Translations under genes and position numbers: made by a program | Part shown: positions 15,857-17,497 of the stretch, one piece after another | Layout: every line of letters starts with the position of its first letter | How positions within the stretch are numbered: the first letter of the stretch is position 1 | Assembly: GCA_964343305.1 (NCBI GenBank) | Contig: CAYFJO010000211.1 | Coordinates: 1-17,497, forward strand | Direction of reading: 5' to 3' | DNA length: 17,497 nucleotides | Source: CAYFJO01 sp964343305 | GTDB lineage: Bacteria; Planctomycetota; Planctomycetia; Pirellulales; Pirellulaceae | The notes under the pieces: generated by a model | The model's input: the letters and a program-made list of their open reading frames with translations, nothing else | The model's database searches: none | Told to the model about the DNA's origin: nothing

Positions 15857-15916
15857 AAGGGTGAAATAAGACTAGTTATTATGGCTAATCTGACCCTTGT
15901 TTTTGGGAAAATTTTC
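15857..15916. promoter_or_regulatory. Candidate operator region between esterase operon and regulator
   Basis: The 97-bp divergent gap contains nested inverted repeats. AAGGGT (15857-15862) pairs with ACCCTT (15893-15898). Between them GACTAG (15870-15875) and CTAATC (15885-15890) are inverted with one mismatch. A perfect 10-bp palindrome GAAAATTTTC lies at 15907-15916. Such sites would suit a regulator that binds sugar and DNA as a dimer. This is a prediction only. Confidence 0.4.
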
Positions 15917-15938
15917 ATTGAATTCGAGATGCTGAAAA

Positions 15939-17114
15939 ATGGGCCGAAAATCACGTCGCGTAGCGATTATGTTGGAACTCGATTGGCCGTACAAGCGGCA
16001 CGCAGGTGTCTTCGCCGGAACGCAACGGTACGCCGAGGAACAAGGATGGGAGTCGATTGTCGACGAGTACGCCTACGACACGCTTCCGTCGCGGCGAACC
16101 AAGTCGATGCCTTACGACGGCATCGTCGCGCGGGCAACCAAGACGTTGGCCGAACGGGCCGCACGTATCAAACTGCCGGTCGTGAACGTTTGGCTCAGTT
16201 CACCCGTGCAAACGATGCTGCCAAGCGTTTTTCCCGATTATCAAACTGCCGGGCGTTTGCGAGCCGAACATCTTCTTTCGCGAGGGCTTCGCAATTTCGC
16301 GACGCTCGGTTGTCGCGGCGATTATGCCCACGACTTGGAGACGGCCGAGTTTCGCGCGGTGGTCGAGCAGGCCGGGTTCCCATGTACGATGGCCATCGTG
16401 TCGCTCGATTATGCAAAGACGCTGATGCATTGGCGGAATACGGAACAATCGATCGCCGAGTGGATGGACGGTTGGGAGTTGCCCATTGGCGTGTATGTCG
16501 GCGGCGATAGCATAGGCCGAATCGTTGTGCAAAAGTGCCGAGAACGCGGCTGGCGAGTGCCCGAAGACGTGGCTGTTATCGCTGGCCGAAACGAAGAAAC
16601 ACTTTGCGAGCATCCTCGCCCTTCGTTGACCAGTGTCGAGATGGGCTACGAACGCGTTGGCTACGAGGCCGCAAAACTGTTGCACCAATTAATGGATGGA
16701 AAAAAGCCGCCGAGCCAACGGATCCTGCTTCCACCTCAAGGACTGGTCGTTCGAGAATCGACCGACTTCTTTGCCGTCGAAGACGGGTTAGTCGCGGCCG
16801 CCTTGGAATTCATCTCCAAGAACAGCCATCGCCGCATTGGACAAGATGACGTCTCCCGCGCCGTCAACGCCGAAACCCGCACACTTCAACTCCGCTTCCG
16901 CAAAGTGCTTGACCGCCCCATCGCCACCGAAATCCGCCGCGTCCGCATCGAGCGCGCCAGACGCGAACTCACTCAAAGCAACCGCTCCCTCGCCGAAATC
17001 GCCCGCGACGTCGGCTTCGGCGAAGCCATGCGCATGTACGAAGTCTTCCGCCGCGAGCTAGATACCACACCCAGCGATTACCGTAAACAGCGGCAAGTAA
17101 TCGCCAAAGAGTGA
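15939..17114 (+). CDS. XylR-like transcriptional regulator (LacI-type sensor domain plus AraC HTH)
   Basis: A 391-aa cytoplasmic regulator. Residues about 7-285 are a periplasmic-binding-protein-like (LacI/GalR-type) sugar-sensing domain: VAIMLELDWPYKRHAGVFAG, PVVNVWLSS, VFPDYQTAGRLRAEHLLSRG, GVYVGGDSIGR and PSLTSVEMGYERVGYEAAKLL. Residues about 290-388 are an AraC-type double helix-turn-helix ending with the typical SLAEIARDVGFGE and TTPSDYRKQ segments. This order, sensor first and AraC last, is that of E. coli XylR. It lies head to head with the three-gene exported esterase operon, so it probably activates that operon in response to a released sugar. The ligand is unknown. The codons of the HTH part (about 16840-17060) are noticeably richer in C-ending triplets than those of the sensor part. 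Confidence 0.93.
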   Translation: MGRKSRRVAIMLELDWPYKRHAGVFAGTQRYAEEQGWESIVDEYAYDTLPSRRTKSMPYDGIVARATKTLAERAARIKLPVVNVWLSSPVQTMLPSVFPDYQTAGRLRAEHLLSRGLRNFATLGCRGDYAHDLETAEFRAVVEQAGFPCTMAIVSLDYAKTLMHWRNTEQSIAEWMDGWELPIGVYVGGDSIGRIVVQKCRERGWRVPEDVAVIAGRNEETLCEHPRPSLTSVEMGYERVGYEAAKLLHQLMDGKKPPSQRILLPPQGLVVRESTDFFAVEDGLVAAALEFISKNSHRRIGQDDVSRAVNAETRTLQLRFRKVLDRPIATEIRRVRIERARRELTQSNRSLAEIARDVGFGEAMRMYEVFRRELDTTPSDYRKQRQVIAKE

Positions 17115-17154
17115 AGTCATCGCACGACAACCGAGACAGGCACGTGTAACACGC

Positions 17155-17189
17155 GTCATCGCGGCGCGGCGATCTAAGTACGCGATGAC
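17155..17189. terminator. Hairpin downstream of the regulator gene, possible terminator
   Basis: GTCATCGCG (17155-17163) pairs perfectly over 9 bp with CGCGATGAC (17181-17189) around a 17-nt loop. The same GTCATCGC also occurs at 17116-17123, directly after the stop codon. There is no T-run after the stem, so a terminator is only one option. Confidence 0.35.
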
Positions 17190-17239
17190 TACGCCACTAC
17201 CTACCGGCGCTCAAACTAATCTCGTTACAAAACCATGAT

Positions 17240-17490
17240 GCATGAGGTGATCTCGACTGCTGCGAGTTTCATAACATGCTTCGCTGCAGCGGTTGCATCG
17301 ACCGATGCGGCAAAGGATTTCACTGAACTGACAGCGGTATGATCTCCGCCGAGACACCGCTGCAGTTAGCTCGACCCGCTAAGTTGCCGAAGGTTGTCCA
17401 GCTTCAGCGAGTTGATGTTGAGGCTAATTGCAGTCGGTGTTGGCCACCGACGCGACTTTACGGTCGCTCGTTATTGAGGGTGAGCCACCG
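17240..17490 (+). repeat. Degenerate tandem repeat array, copy B
   Basis: This is collinear with copy A at about 9041-9290. Matching anchors are AGGTG 17245 (9046), ACTGCTGC 17256 (ACCGCTGT 9056), GGTTGCATCG 17291 (9091), GACACCGCTG 17353 (9151), TTGTCCA 17394 (9192), ATTGCA 17427 (9225) and TCGGTGT 17434 (9232). From GACACCGCTG onward the offsets (41, 74 and 81 bp) are identical in both copies. Its internal units are about 100 and 90 bp. The stretch has no gene; 17190-17240 shows nothing further. Confidence 0.6.
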
Positions 17491-17497
17491 TGTTGCG

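Overview
The window reads as a piece of a planctomycete genome (Pirellulales/Rhodopirellula-like; inferred from gene content, not from a marker gene). The pointers are a bacterial cadherin-type surface protein with a hydrophobic C-terminal tail, a histidine kinase with an HNVGNVLNS-type phosphoacceptor box, response regulators of the long 'ASLFG-insert' type, SASA-family (sialate O-acetylesterase-like) esterases, a SUMF1/transglutaminase hybrid and a XylR-like LacI/AraC regulator. There is no rRNA, tRNA, CRISPR array or intact transposase.

Layout. (1) 1-2182: small housekeeping-type genes. These are a cysteine-free carboxymuconolactone-decarboxylase-like protein (+), a structured non-coding stretch at about 600-830 that resembles part of a group II intron domain I, a minus-strand set (tandem ACT protein, a 99-aa unknown and an upstream ORF that looks frameshifted), and a pterin-4a-carbinolamine dehydratase (+). 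(2) 2268-4083: a CPA2/Kef-type cation:proton antiporter with an NAD-binding TrkA-N domain, overlapped at its 3' end by a possible 36-aa ORF. (3) 4134-8611: a tightly packed plus-strand signalling cluster. It holds a cadherin/Ig-like protein whose apparent start is followed by an in-frame stop at codon 5, then a membrane histidine kinase (3 nt later), a response regulator (ATGA overlap) and a second, paralogous response regulator. (4) 8612-9297: non-coding DNA with short direct repeats and the first copy of a degenerate repeat array. (5) 9298-17114: a carbohydrate-type module. Three exported proteins on the minus strand (SASA esterase, transglutaminase/SUMF1/carbohydrate-binding-like hybrid, two-module SASA protein) form a probable operon, divergent from a XylR-like regulator. 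(6) 17115-17497: a hairpin and a second copy of the repeat array.

How it may work together (inference). The cadherin-kinase-regulator cluster looks like one translationally coupled sensory unit, although its surface component appears to have lost its front end. The 9.3-17.1 kb module looks like a sugar-induced set of exported esterase and glycan-binding proteins under the divergent regulator.

The most unusual observation is that the module is flanked by two collinear, same-orientation, diverged copies of a repeat of about 240 bp. Each copy is built from units of roughly 90-100 bp. I do not recognise this element.
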